Positions 7,268-14,150 of a stretch of 24,857 bases of DNA are shown here, in pieces; position 1 is the stretch's first letter; every line of letters begins with the position of its first letter. Below the pieces are notes generated by a model that saw nothing but the letters and a program-made list of their open reading frames with translations, was not told where the DNA came from and searched no databases. Made by a program: the position numbers and the translations under genes. Source of the stretch: an uncultured Desulfobulbaceae bacterium (GTDB taxonomy: Bacteria > Desulfobacterota > Desulfobulbia > Desulfobulbales > Desulfobulbaceae); contig CALZIH010000008.1 of NCBI GenBank assembly GCA_945787305.1, positions 1 to 24,857 of the forward strand. Reading direction: 5' to 3'.

Positions 7268-8296
7268 ATGAATGACACCTTCTTAAAAGCCTGTCGTGGT
7301 GAAGCAACCGATTATACTCCTATCTGGATCATGCGCCAGGCTGGACGGTACCTGCCCCAATATCTCGAAGTACGCGGCCGCGGCAAAGGGACCTTCCTTG
7401 ACCTGTGTAAAGATCCGGCCCGCTGCACCGAGGTAACTCTGCAACCCCTTGAATTCTTCGGCATGGATGCGGCCATCCTCTTTTCTGACATCCTGATCCC
7501 CATGGAACCCATGGGACTGAATCTGGAATTTCACGAAGGCCGCGGACCTGTTTTCACCGATCCGGTCCGCGACCAAAAGGCTGTGGACGCGCTTATGATT
7601 CCCGACCCGGAAGCGACCATGCCCTTTGTCCTGGAAACCATCAAACTCTTGCGGGCCGAACTCAAGGTACCGCTGATCGGTTTTTCCGGCGCCCCGTTTA
7701 CCCTTGCCACCTACCTGATTGAGGGCGGCTCCTCCAAGGTCTTCCTGGAAACAAAAAGAATGATGTTCCAGGCACCGGATCTCTACCATAATCTGCTCCA
7801 GAAAATCACCGACTGTACAAGCCTCTATCTCCAGGCCCAGGCAAAGGCCGGAGCCCAGGCCCTGCAAATTTTTGACTCCTGGGCAGGTGTCCTTGCACCC
7901 GGCGATTATGCACGTTTCGCCCTGCCCTATGTACAATCGATCATCCGCGACCTGCGTAAAGTGACTGATGTGCCAATCATCTATTTTGCCAACAACGGAT
8001 CCACCCTGGTTGAACACACCGTCACCGCCGGGGCCGATGTTCTTGGCCTGGATTGGCGGATCAATATCAAAAAAGCCATAGCGATGGTGGGCGATCACGC
8101 CGTCCAGGGCAACCTCGACCCGATAGCCCTGTTTCTTCCGGAGAATGATCTGCGACAGCGTATTAAACAATTGCTGGAAGATGCCACTGAGGCAAAAGGC
8201 CACATTTTCAACCTCGGCCATGGTGTTGTTCCCCAGACCCCACCGGATCAGGTTCGTATTGCTGTCGATGCCGTTCATGAGTTCAGTGGTAAATAA
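7268..8296 (+). CDS. hemE: Uroporphyrinogen III decarboxylase
   Basis: This 342-residue enzyme removes four acetate carboxyls from uroporphyrinogen III to give coproporphyrinogen III in the cytoplasm. The family signature RQAGRYLP is at 23-30, the catalytic Asp is in FSDIL (Asp74), GFSGAPFTLA follows near residues 139-148, and the conserved C-terminal His is in NLGHGV (His318). These set it apart from the corrinoid methyltransferase relatives, which lack RQAGRYL. Length is normal. AAGGAA lies about 8 bases before the ATG. It follows ahbD by 52 bases, which suggests co-transcription. This is notable because the siroheme-based Ahb route does not need HemE. Confidence 0.97.
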   Translation: MNDTFLKACRGEATDYTPIWIMRQAGRYLPQYLEVRGRGKGTFLDLCKDPARCTEVTLQPLEFFGMDAAILFSDILIPMEPMGLNLEFHEGRGPVFTDPVRDQKAVDALMIPDPEATMPFVLETIKLLRAELKVPLIGFSGAPFTLATYLIEGGSSKVFLETKRMMFQAPDLYHNLLQKITDCTSLYLQAQAKAGAQALQIFDSWAGVLAPGDYARFALPYVQSIIRDLRKVTDVPIIYFANNGSTLVEHTVTAGADVLGLDWRINIKKAIAMVGDHAVQGNLDPIALFLPENDLRQRIKQLLEDATEAKGHIFNLGHGVVPQTPPDQVRIAVDAVHEFSGK

Positions 8297-8321
8297 GCGG
8301 TAGCCTCATCGGTCCTGTACA

Positions 8322-8930
8322 ATGTCCATTCCCGATACCGCGACCTGCATCCGTCTCATGGAAGAATACGAGATGCTGGACAATATCCGCCATCATTCTT
8401 TGGTCGTGGCTCGGGTTGCCGACGTGCTGGTTACAGAGCTGCATGACGATGGCATACAATCTCGAGCATCAGACAGGGCTCTCGTCCTTGCTGGTGCATT
8501 ACTGCATGACATAGCGAAAACACCTTGCCTGGATAAAAGCTGTGACCATGCGAGTGCCGGCGCTGATATCTGCCGACGACACGGCTACCTGGAAGTTGCC
8601 CATATAGTAGAAGAGCACGTTATTCTTAAGGACTATGACCTTGGCCGCTTCAAAAGCGGCAGGTTCAATGCCCGGGAGATTGTCTATTATGCCGATAAAC
8701 GGGTACGGCATAATCAAGTTGTCAACCTTTCCGAACGGCTCGACTATATCATTGAACATTACGGGAATAACGATCCTGAACGCCATGAGTTGATCCGGAA
8801 AAACTTTCAACGCTGCCTGGAACTGGAACATGCCATGTTTACATTCCTTCCCTTTACCGCCGAATCACTGGAACAACGGATACGGTTTCCGCAACTCCCT
8901 GAAAAAATGTGGGATGACCCATGGTCGTAA
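8322..8930 (+). CDS. HD-domain metal-dependent phosphohydrolase
   Basis: This 202-residue protein has an HD fold with metal ligands at His25 (IRHHSLVVA), His62-Asp63 (LLHDIAKT) and Asp125 (VYYADKRV), the HDIG pattern H...HD...D. Such proteins hydrolyse phosphate esters, often nucleotides, in the cytoplasm; the substrate here is unknown. The stretch between His62 and Asp125 holds CLDKSCDHASAG and HGYLEVAHIVEEHV, which may supply further ligands. It starts 25 bases after hemE and its end overlaps the next gene by 10 bases, so it belongs to the same transcript. There is no signal peptide or membrane segment and the ribosome binding site is weak. Confidence 0.85.
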   Translation: MSIPDTATCIRLMEEYEMLDNIRHHSLVVARVADVLVTELHDDGIQSRASDRALVLAGALLHDIAKTPCLDKSCDHASAGADICRRHGYLEVAHIVEEHVILKDYDLGRFKSGRFNAREIVYYADKRVRHNQVVNLSERLDYIIEHYGNNDPERHELIRKNFQRCLELEHAMFTFLPFTAESLEQRIRFPQLPEKMWDDPWS

Positions 8931-9271
8931 ACAGTTTTGACTGGATCGAAGATTACCCTGCGGCGGTAACGGTCTGCGATTGCGAGGGCATCATCGTGAC
9001 CATGAACAGACGCTCCATTATACAATTTGACAAAAGAGGTGGTGCAAAGCTTATCGGCACCAGCCTGTTTGACTGCCACCCGGAATCGGCCAACACCATG
9101 ATTCGCAACATGTTACAAACCCAGCAGGCAAACGTCTACATCACCGAAAGCGCATCATCGGGTCGCAGACTTATTCAGCAGGTGCCCTGGTTTAAACACG
9201 GGGCCTTTGCCGGTATTGTCGAAACCAGCTGCGCCATCACTGAAAACATTCCTGTTAACAAAAGGGAGTAG
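8921..9271 (+). CDS. Small stand-alone PAS-domain protein
   Basis: This 116-residue protein is little more than one PAS fold: DYPAAVTVCDCEGIIVTMN at the start, KLIGTSLFDCHPE in the middle (the usual GxSLFDCHP turn) and WFKHGAFAGIVETS near the C-terminus. No output domain is fused. PAS folds sense ligands, redox state or partners; a single-domain form could pass a signal to another protein. Its ATG lies inside the HD gene (10-base overlap) and the next gene follows 6 bases later, so translation is coupled. What it senses cannot be told; proximity to heme genes makes heme or redox one idea, but no specific heme ligand is evident. Confidence 0.75.
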   Translation: MVVNSFDWIEDYPAAVTVCDCEGIIVTMNRRSIIQFDKRGGAKLIGTSLFDCHPESANTMIRNMLQTQQANVYITESASSGRRLIQQVPWFKHGAFAGIVETSCAITENIPVNKRE

Positions 9272-9277
9272 AAGGGC

Positions 9278-10027
9278 ATGGAGATCCTCTTTCTCGGCGT
9301 GGGGGAGGCCTGCGACAGTGCCCACGGCAATTGCTCCGCCTTGGTGACAACCGGGACAAGACGTATTCTGCTGGATTGCGGATTTTCCGTACCACACCGC
9401 TTTTTTCGCATTTGTGAAGATCCGGACTGCCTGGATTACGTCTGGATATCCCATTTTCATGGCGATCATTTCTTTGGCCTGCCACTGCTGCTGTTACGTT
9501 TCTGGGAAATGGGCAGAACCCGCCCCCTGCAACTTATCGGACAAGAAGATATTGCGCAAACAACATATACAACCTTAGAACTTGCCTACCCCGGCTTTAC
9601 CGAGAAACTCAGTTTTCCTCTCCAGTTTCACATTGTCCAACCGGGTACCTCTCTGCAGCTCGACACCCTGCACCTGCAGGCCACCCAGACAATCCACTCA
9701 CAGTGCAACTACGGCCTTCTCGTTGATGATGGTCGACACCGCCTCTATTACAGCGGTGACGGCAGACCAACCCAACAGGTTCGTCAGCTAGTCCACGGCT
9801 GCGATCTTGCTCTACACGAGGCCTTTACCCTGGAAGACACCATGCCCAGCCACGGATCGGTCTCAGGATGTTTGCAACTTATGCGGGAAGCAAAAGTCAA
9901 ACAGTTGGCCCTCATCCACCTTGAACGAACAACCCGGCGTGATCAACAGGGTGCTATTGAACAATTTCTCTTGCAACAGCCGGGGCTTTTTCTTCCGGTA
10001 GATGGAGACATTGTACACCTGGAGTAG
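9278..10027 (+). CDS. Metallo-beta-lactamase fold hydrolase, RNase Z-like
   Basis: This 249-residue protein has the double-metal site of the MBL fold: HFHGDH at 59-64, His140 in TIHSQCNYG, the bridging Asp161 in YYSGDGRP, His192 in PSHGS and His214 in LIHLER. The LHEAFT segment (180-185) and the overall order match RNase Z and its relatives. The long flexible exosite arm of true tRNA 3'-processing RNase Z is not obvious, and the length is short of the usual 300 or so residues. A different phosphodiesterase or esterase role is therefore possible. GGGAG and AAGGG stand just before the ATG. It closes the run that starts at ahbD. Confidence 0.85.
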   Translation: MEILFLGVGEACDSAHGNCSALVTTGTRRILLDCGFSVPHRFFRICEDPDCLDYVWISHFHGDHFFGLPLLLLRFWEMGRTRPLQLIGQEDIAQTTYTTLELAYPGFTEKLSFPLQFHIVQPGTSLQLDTLHLQATQTIHSQCNYGLLVDDGRHRLYYSGDGRPTQQVRQLVHGCDLALHEAFTLEDTMPSHGSVSGCLQLMREAKVKQLALIHLERTTRRDQQGAIEQFLLQQPGLFLPVDGDIVHLE

Positions 10028-10035
10028 CTGACACC

Positions 10036-10065
10036 TTGACATGTCGAACGCCTCACAGGTATAAT
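10036..10065 (+). promoter_or_regulatory. Consensus sigma-70 promoter
   Basis: TTGACA (10036-10041) and TATAAT (10060-10065) both match consensus exactly, with an 18-base spacer. It begins 9 bases after the stop of the MBL gene and would start transcription near 10072, over 200 bases ahead of the next coding start. Confidence 0.75.
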
Positions 10066-10071
10066 CAACTC

Positions 10072-10156
10072 TAAGTTACGTGCTCCACCATTGCAGCCGG
10101 CCTGTTTTAGGCTTGTCCTTTCCTGCTGAAAATCAGCGCAGGCAGGGGCTGTTTTT
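10072..10156 (+). ncRNA. Candidate small RNA or transcribed leader ending in an intrinsic terminator
   Basis: Directly after a perfect promoter comes a folded stretch. An outer helix pairs CAGCC (10094-10098) and CCTG (10101-10104) with CAGG (10143-10146) and GGCTG (10147-10151), with a two-base GG bulge. Inside, CCTGC (10122-10126) pairs with GCAGG (10138-10142), with TGA/TCA closing an AAA loop. TTTTT (10152-10156) follows at once, as in intrinsic terminators. The predicted transcript is about 85 bases. No reading frame of note lies within. An alternative is a leader attenuator for the VWA-OmpA gene: GTTACGT (10075-10081) could pair with ACGTAAC (10169-10175) across the whole element. I do not recognise a known RNA family. 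Confidence 0.5.
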
Positions 10157-10287
10157 CGTTATGATGGTACGTAACCCGACAGGCCCTGAACAAAGATAAA
10201 AATCACTCTTCATCGATCCGTAATACAGGCAAGACTCTTCCTCCCAGCCCGCCCCAGGCAGGCGATACTATTACAGAGACCATAATT

Positions 10288-11355
10288 ATGCATAAACTCC
10301 GTGATCACCTCGCACTGGCCCTTATCATTTTTTTTAGTATATTCGTCAGCCAAGCCGATGCCATGCAAGACGCGCCAAAGATGCCTGGCCAGGAACAGGA
10401 TCAATTCATCCGCATGGCTGACAATTTTTTTATCATCTACGACCCCTCCACCTCCATGGGCGTGCCGTATAAAAAAAGTGGCCTTACGCGGCTGGAGATG
10501 GAAAAGAAGATTATCAGGGAGAGCAACGATTCTCTGCCCGAACTGGGTTGGCAGGCCGGGTTGTACCCACACTGGAAAGGCGGTCTCTGGTTAGGGGGTT
10601 CGCCCGAGGCATTTAACCCCTATTATCGCCTGCACAATTACGATAAAACCGAATACGGGCTTGCCATCGACAGGCTGCCGACCATTACCACCGGCCCACC
10701 CATGCTGCAAATCGCATTAATGAAGCTTGAATATTTACTTGGCCTTGCCGGACGAACCCAGGTTTTTCTGTTTAGCGACGGCAAGGATTCCATCGTTGAA
10801 GGGGTGGAGGAGCCCGAACCCCTGGCCCAGGCAAGGAAACTGGCAAAGCACTATGACATCTGCTTCACGATTATCAGCAGCGCCACAGGGGCAATAGAAA
10901 AGAAACTGCTCGCCGATATGGCAGCAGTCAACAGCTGTTCACAAGTTATTGATTTTGATACTGTTGCCGAACACCCAGAACACCTGTTGGGCAAGCTGTA
11001 CATGGATACTGAAAACGGCTTTAACAACATCCTTTTTGATTTTGACAAATCCGCTATCAAACAGGAATACCGAGAGACCCTGAAAAAGCTTGGCGTTTTT
11101 CTTCAGAATAATTCCCAGGCCTATGCCGTTTTCTCAGGATTTACAGATAACATCGGCACCGAGGCATATAACACCGGCCTTTCCCAACGGCGAGCGGAAA
11201 GTGTTCGCAAGTACCTGCAGAAAAACTTCAATATAGACGGCAAGCGATTACTCCCCTACTGGTACGGCTACGCAAAACCGGTGGCCAGCAACAGCACCGC
11301 CGAAGGCAGACAGCTTAACCGACGGGTGACGATTAGCGTGCGGCAAAACCGCTAA
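10288..11355 (+). CDS. Secreted VWA-like plus OmpA C-terminal domain protein
   Basis: This 355-residue protein has a signal peptide (1-25, probable cleavage after SQADA). Residues about 45-235 look like a von Willebrand factor A fold: a metal-site motif DPSTS at 52-56, TTGPPML near 134-140 and LFSDGKDS at 161-168. Residues about 245-352 are an OmpA peptidoglycan-binding domain: ILFDFDKSAIK at 248-258, GFTDNIGTEAYNTGLSQRRA from 284 with Asp287, and RQLNRRV at 341-347. It should therefore be periplasmic, anchored to the wall, with a VWA surface that binds a protein partner or ligand. No beta-barrel is seen. It is preceded by a long leader with the candidate RNA element and seems monocistronic; the ribosome binding site is weak. 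Confidence 0.85.
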   Translation: MHKLRDHLALALIIFFSIFVSQADAMQDAPKMPGQEQDQFIRMADNFFIIYDPSTSMGVPYKKSGLTRLEMEKKIIRESNDSLPELGWQAGLYPHWKGGLWLGGSPEAFNPYYRLHNYDKTEYGLAIDRLPTITTGPPMLQIALMKLEYLLGLAGRTQVFLFSDGKDSIVEGVEEPEPLAQARKLAKHYDICFTIISSATGAIEKKLLADMAAVNSCSQVIDFDTVAEHPEHLLGKLYMDTENGFNNILFDFDKSAIKQEYRETLKKLGVFLQNNSQAYAVFSGFTDNIGTEAYNTGLSQRRAESVRKYLQKNFNIDGKRLLPYWYGYAKPVASNSTAEGRQLNRRVTISVRQNR

Positions 11356-11400
11356 GAGCTACCTGTGGTCAACGCCGTACCTGGTGTGGATTAACTGACC

Positions 11401-11841
11401 CTAGCCGCAGGCTTCATTGAGCACAAACAGAACCTCGTGCATATACTGCGGATGCCCCTGAACGTTAACTGCCTGGGACAGATCGCTGAAGAAAAGTCCA
11501 CCAAATTCGTTGCTGCAATCCGGGCACCCCTTCAGCCAGAGCGCATGATGTCGGTAGCGATTTTTAGCTATTTGTCGACACACCCAGCGGCTCTCCCCGC
11601 AATCCAAGCAGTAAAGAAGCGTCCACTCTTCGCCCTGTAAAGAGCGAACACAATCGAAACAGACCGGAATTACCAACTCCCGTATGGCTACATCACAGTC
11701 GGCGCTCTCATTATATCCAATCGGCAGGACAAGATAATCCGTGGCGGCAATCCGGCTGCTATCAACACCGGGACCATGGTTTAATTGGCAGTGTTCGGAG
11801 TCAAGCTCGGCAAGCAGATGAAGTCTATCAAAACTATTCAT
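11401..11841 (-). CDS. Uncharacterised protein with three CxxC motifs
   Basis: I do not recognise this 146-residue protein. The ATG at 11841 is chosen because GGGAGGG stands 5-6 bases upstream; an in-frame ATG at 11910 would add 23 residues but has no ribosome binding site. Cysteines come as CFDC (61-64), CLDC (78-81), Cys88 and CPDC (106-109), suggesting one or two zinc sites in the middle third. The N-terminal part includes DYLVLPIGY, and the C-terminal tail is FFSDLSQAVNVQGHPQYMHEVLFVLNEACG-like in composition, partly hydrophobic but not membrane spanning. There is no signal peptide. It is convergent with the VWA-OmpA gene and shares its strand with the hendecad-repeat gene upstream of it, about 177 bases away. 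Confidence 0.65.
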   Translation of the reverse strand: MNSFDRLHLLAELDSEHCQLNHGPGVDSSRIAATDYLVLPIGYNESADCDVAIRELVIPVCFDCVRSLQGEEWTLLYCLDCGESRWVCRQIAKNRYRHHALWLKGCPDCSNEFGGLFFSDLSQAVNVQGHPQYMHEVLFVLNEACG

Positions 11842-12017
11842 GGTATCCCTCCCTGGGAAAAGTTCGGCATCATGCCTTTCTTTTCTTATCGGCAGGAAGA
11901 GATCCGACATTAAGAAGAATAATTACCAAAAACTGCCGGATTCTTATCAACGCATGAATAAATTACTCCCGCTTGTAACTCGCGGACCACAACCCACAGG
12001 CGACCACTTCGCATGTG

Positions 12018-12518
12018 TTATTGCTCAGCAGGTTCAATATCAGCCTCATCGCTGTCGGGTATTTCAGGTACACTTGGGGCCGTTGCCTCATGGACCTCAG
12101 CCTTGCCTTTTTCCCACGTCTCGCGGGTTGCATCCTTTGTTTTGTGCCAGGCCTCTACAGAGGCGTCTTCAGCTTCACCCCATGCTTCGTGGGTTTCATC
12201 CTTAATTTTTTCCCAGGATCGCCCTGTTTTCTCTTTTGTCTTTTGCCAGGCTTTTTTTGTAGATTCCCGACTCTGCTGGTACAGTTCTATGGATTTAGCC
12301 CTGGTTTTTTCCCAGGTCTCCGCTGAAACTTCTTTTGTCTCCTCCCAAGACCCCTTGGCTGCATCACCAACGGCATGGGTTGCCTCTTTCACCTCCTGAC
12401 CGGCTGCGTCCCACTTATCCACCTCCGGCTCATCAGCGGCTCTGCCGGGAACGGATAAAAGCAAACAGACCATGACCGAAGAAAGACAATATCCTCTTAT
12501 TGTACAGCGCTTTTTCAT
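12018..12518 (-). CDS. Secreted helical protein with exact 11-residue aromatic repeats (LEA-like)
   Basis: This 166-residue protein has a signal peptide (1-28, ending GRAA) and a strong AAGGAGGAGG before the ATG. From residue 36 an exact 11-residue period runs through the mature chain: Trp36, Thr47, Trp58, Trp69, Tyr80, Trp91, Trp102, Trp113, Trp124, Trp135, Thr146. A typical unit is W-E-K-T-K-(D/E)-x-T-x-E-(A/T). The chain is rich in Lys and Glu with no insertions between units. Hendecad repeats form long helices with a straight or right-handed stripe, as in group 3 LEA proteins, apolipoprotein-like helices and right-handed coiled coils. The regular Trp stripe suggests membrane-surface binding or helix packing in the periplasm. 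The tail (147-166) is acidic and Pro-rich. I do not know a named family; function is open. Confidence 0.8.
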   Translation of the reverse strand: MKKRCTIRGYCLSSVMVCLLLSVPGRAADEPEVDKWDAAGQEVKEATHAVGDAAKGSWEETKEVSAETWEKTRAKSIELYQQSRESTKKAWQKTKEKTGRSWEKIKDETHEAWGEAEDASVEAWHKTKDATRETWEKGKAEVHEATAPSVPEIPDSDEADIEPAEQ

Positions 12519-12632
12519 ACCTCCTCCTTATCTCATTTCAGTCACCCCCAACGCAGTGAGGGAGCAACAGACGTGTACGGCAGTACAATAAATCGAATAT
12601 CCACTGCGAACAAGGTCAATTATCGAAATAAA

Positions 12633-12661
12633 TAGACAATTTACAACAAATACACTATATT
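12633..12661 (+). promoter_or_regulatory. Probable sigma-70 promoter of the efflux operon
   Basis: TAGACA (12633-12638), a 17-base spacer and TATATT (12656-12661) each differ from consensus by one base, in an AT-rich part of the gap upstream of the TolC-family gene. No regulator gene is adjacent. Confidence 0.5.
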
Positions 12662-12721
12662 TTTTGCTTGATTGCGGTTGCATTGTCCATCCTCCACTAG
12701 AGCACTTTAAGGGTTCCCCGA

Positions 12722-14146
12722 ATGATCGACAACCCCAATATCATCACACTGCTGGCTCTGTCCTTGAACGGGTGTATACGCTTCTTTTTCCTGCTCCTTC
12801 TCCTCCTGGTGCCCGGGACAGGCTCTGCCGTCGAAGACCATCTCTCCCTGCCTGATCGCTGGAACCTCAAAGAGGCCGTCAACTTTGCCCTCAAAAACAA
12901 TCCGGATGCCAACGTAGCTCGCCATCGAATTGCCTCAGCTCAAGCAGCTATCGACCAGGCCCAGGCCGTTTTTTACCCGAAAATCGGCCTCAATGCCGAA
13001 TACGGTCAAACCAACAACCCCATGTACTCCTTCGGTAACATTCTCAACCAAGGTTCTTTCACCAATACTATCGACTTCAACGATCCAGGCACCACCGACG
13101 ACCTCCGCCTTGCCGCCACCCTTCAATACCGAATCTATAATGGCGGCCGTGATCAAGCCGGTGTCCGTGCGGCAGAAGCCCAGCAGCAGGCCGAAGAGCA
13201 GCAACGAACAGCCATCCTCTCCGGCTTGGCCTTTGAAGTGGTCCGCAGTTTCTACACCATTGCCCAGGCCCACGAAATCGTGGCTGCTCAAGAATCGGCG
13301 ATCACTGCCATTACGGCGTCGCATACCGTTGCTGCAGCACGTTTTGAGGCAGGGGACTTGCTTAAGGCCAGCCTGCTTGACATCGAAGTACAGCTTGCCG
13401 CTGCACAGGAACAACTCATCCAGGCCCGACACGGTCTTAATCTTGCCAAACGAGCCTTCCTTAACCTTTTGGGACTGCAGCAGCATCAAGTGCACCTTGA
13501 CCTGGACCAACAATTTCCCCAGGATGTTCCCCAAAACCCCGACGGCAGCATGCGTCCGGAGATACAGAGCCTGGATGCTCAAATTGCAGCCGTTCGAGAA
13601 CAGCTCAGGAAGGCAAAAGGAGGACACTATCCCACCGCCGATCTTTTTGGCAGTTATCAAGTAAATCAAGGTTTTGTCTACGAAGAAAACAGTGGTAATT
13701 CCTGGATGGCCGGAGTCCGCCTCAACTATAACCTGTTTGAAGGAAACAGAACTGCGGCTGAAATTGCCCAAACAAATGCGAATCTGGCTCAATCCCAGGA
13801 AATGAAGCGTAAGATGCAACTGGCAATTGGCCTTGAGATCGAAGAGGCACACCTGAACCTGCAACAGGCCGAAGAACGGCTCCAGGTAACCCAAAAAATG
13901 GTTGAACTGGCAGAAGAAAGCGCCCGCCTTTCACGGGAACGATTCCGGGAAGGTGTTATCCTCTCTTCAAACCTGCTTGATGCGGAAAACCGCCTCACCG
14001 ATGCGCGGGTACATACATCCCTGGCCAAGACGGCCAAGGCAATCGCCATTGCCGATTTGCGCAGGGCCACAGGACTGCCACAATTTAGCGAGCCCTGGCA
14101 CGGTAATGATACAGTCCAGCAGAACTCTTCACTTCAACCCAATTAA
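12722..14146 (+). CDS. TolC-family outer-membrane efflux channel
   Basis: This 474-residue protein begins with a signal sequence whose hydrophobic core lies at about 20-36 (FFFLLLLLLVPGTGSA), unusually far in because of a 19-residue lead; a later start is possible. The mature part shows the two-fold TolC repeat: LKEAVNFALKNNPD at about 49-62, a long coiled-coil first half, QYRIYNGGRDQAG as the first outer-membrane strand region, then LDAQIAAVREQL and LNYNLFEGNRTAAEI in the second half. Three copies form a channel through the outer membrane and periplasm. It opens a three-gene operon, with 4 bases between its stop and the adaptor gene. A weak AAGGG precedes the ATG. Confidence 0.93.
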   Translation: MIDNPNIITLLALSLNGCIRFFFLLLLLLVPGTGSAVEDHLSLPDRWNLKEAVNFALKNNPDANVARHRIASAQAAIDQAQAVFYPKIGLNAEYGQTNNPMYSFGNILNQGSFTNTIDFNDPGTTDDLRLAATLQYRIYNGGRDQAGVRAAEAQQQAEEQQRTAILSGLAFEVVRSFYTIAQAHEIVAAQESAITAITASHTVAAARFEAGDLLKASLLDIEVQLAAAQEQLIQARHGLNLAKRAFLNLLGLQQHQVHLDLDQQFPQDVPQNPDGSMRPEIQSLDAQIAAVREQLRKAKGGHYPTADLFGSYQVNQGFVYEENSGNSWMAGVRLNYNLFEGNRTAAEIAQTNANLAQSQEMKRKMQLAIGLEIEEAHLNLQQAEERLQVTQKMVELAEESARLSRERFREGVILSSNLLDAENRLTDARVHTSLAKTAKAIAIADLRRATGLPQFSEPWHGNDTVQQNSSLQPN

Positions 14147-14150
14147 TATC

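Noticed and set aside
7283..8278. Long antisense reading frame (331 codons) opposite hemE
   Set aside because: It is the mirror of a strongly coding HemE frame, shows no family motif, and has no ribosome binding site. Such mirrors are common opposite well-biased genes.
12018..12420. CRISPR-like regular 33-base spacing of TTCCCAGG-like pieces
   Set aside because: The spacing comes from the 11-codon repeat of a coding sequence; pieces are too divergent, and there are no unique spacers or cas genes.
12935..13894. Antisense 319-codon frame and a plus-strand 244-codon frame inside the TolC gene
   Set aside because: Both lie wholly within a clear TolC-family gene, and their translations show no domain.
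13902..14150. Upstream extension of the adaptor protein by 83 residues
   Set aside because: The extension overlaps the TolC gene and reads as low-similarity shadow, while a proper signal peptide begins at the ATG at 14151.
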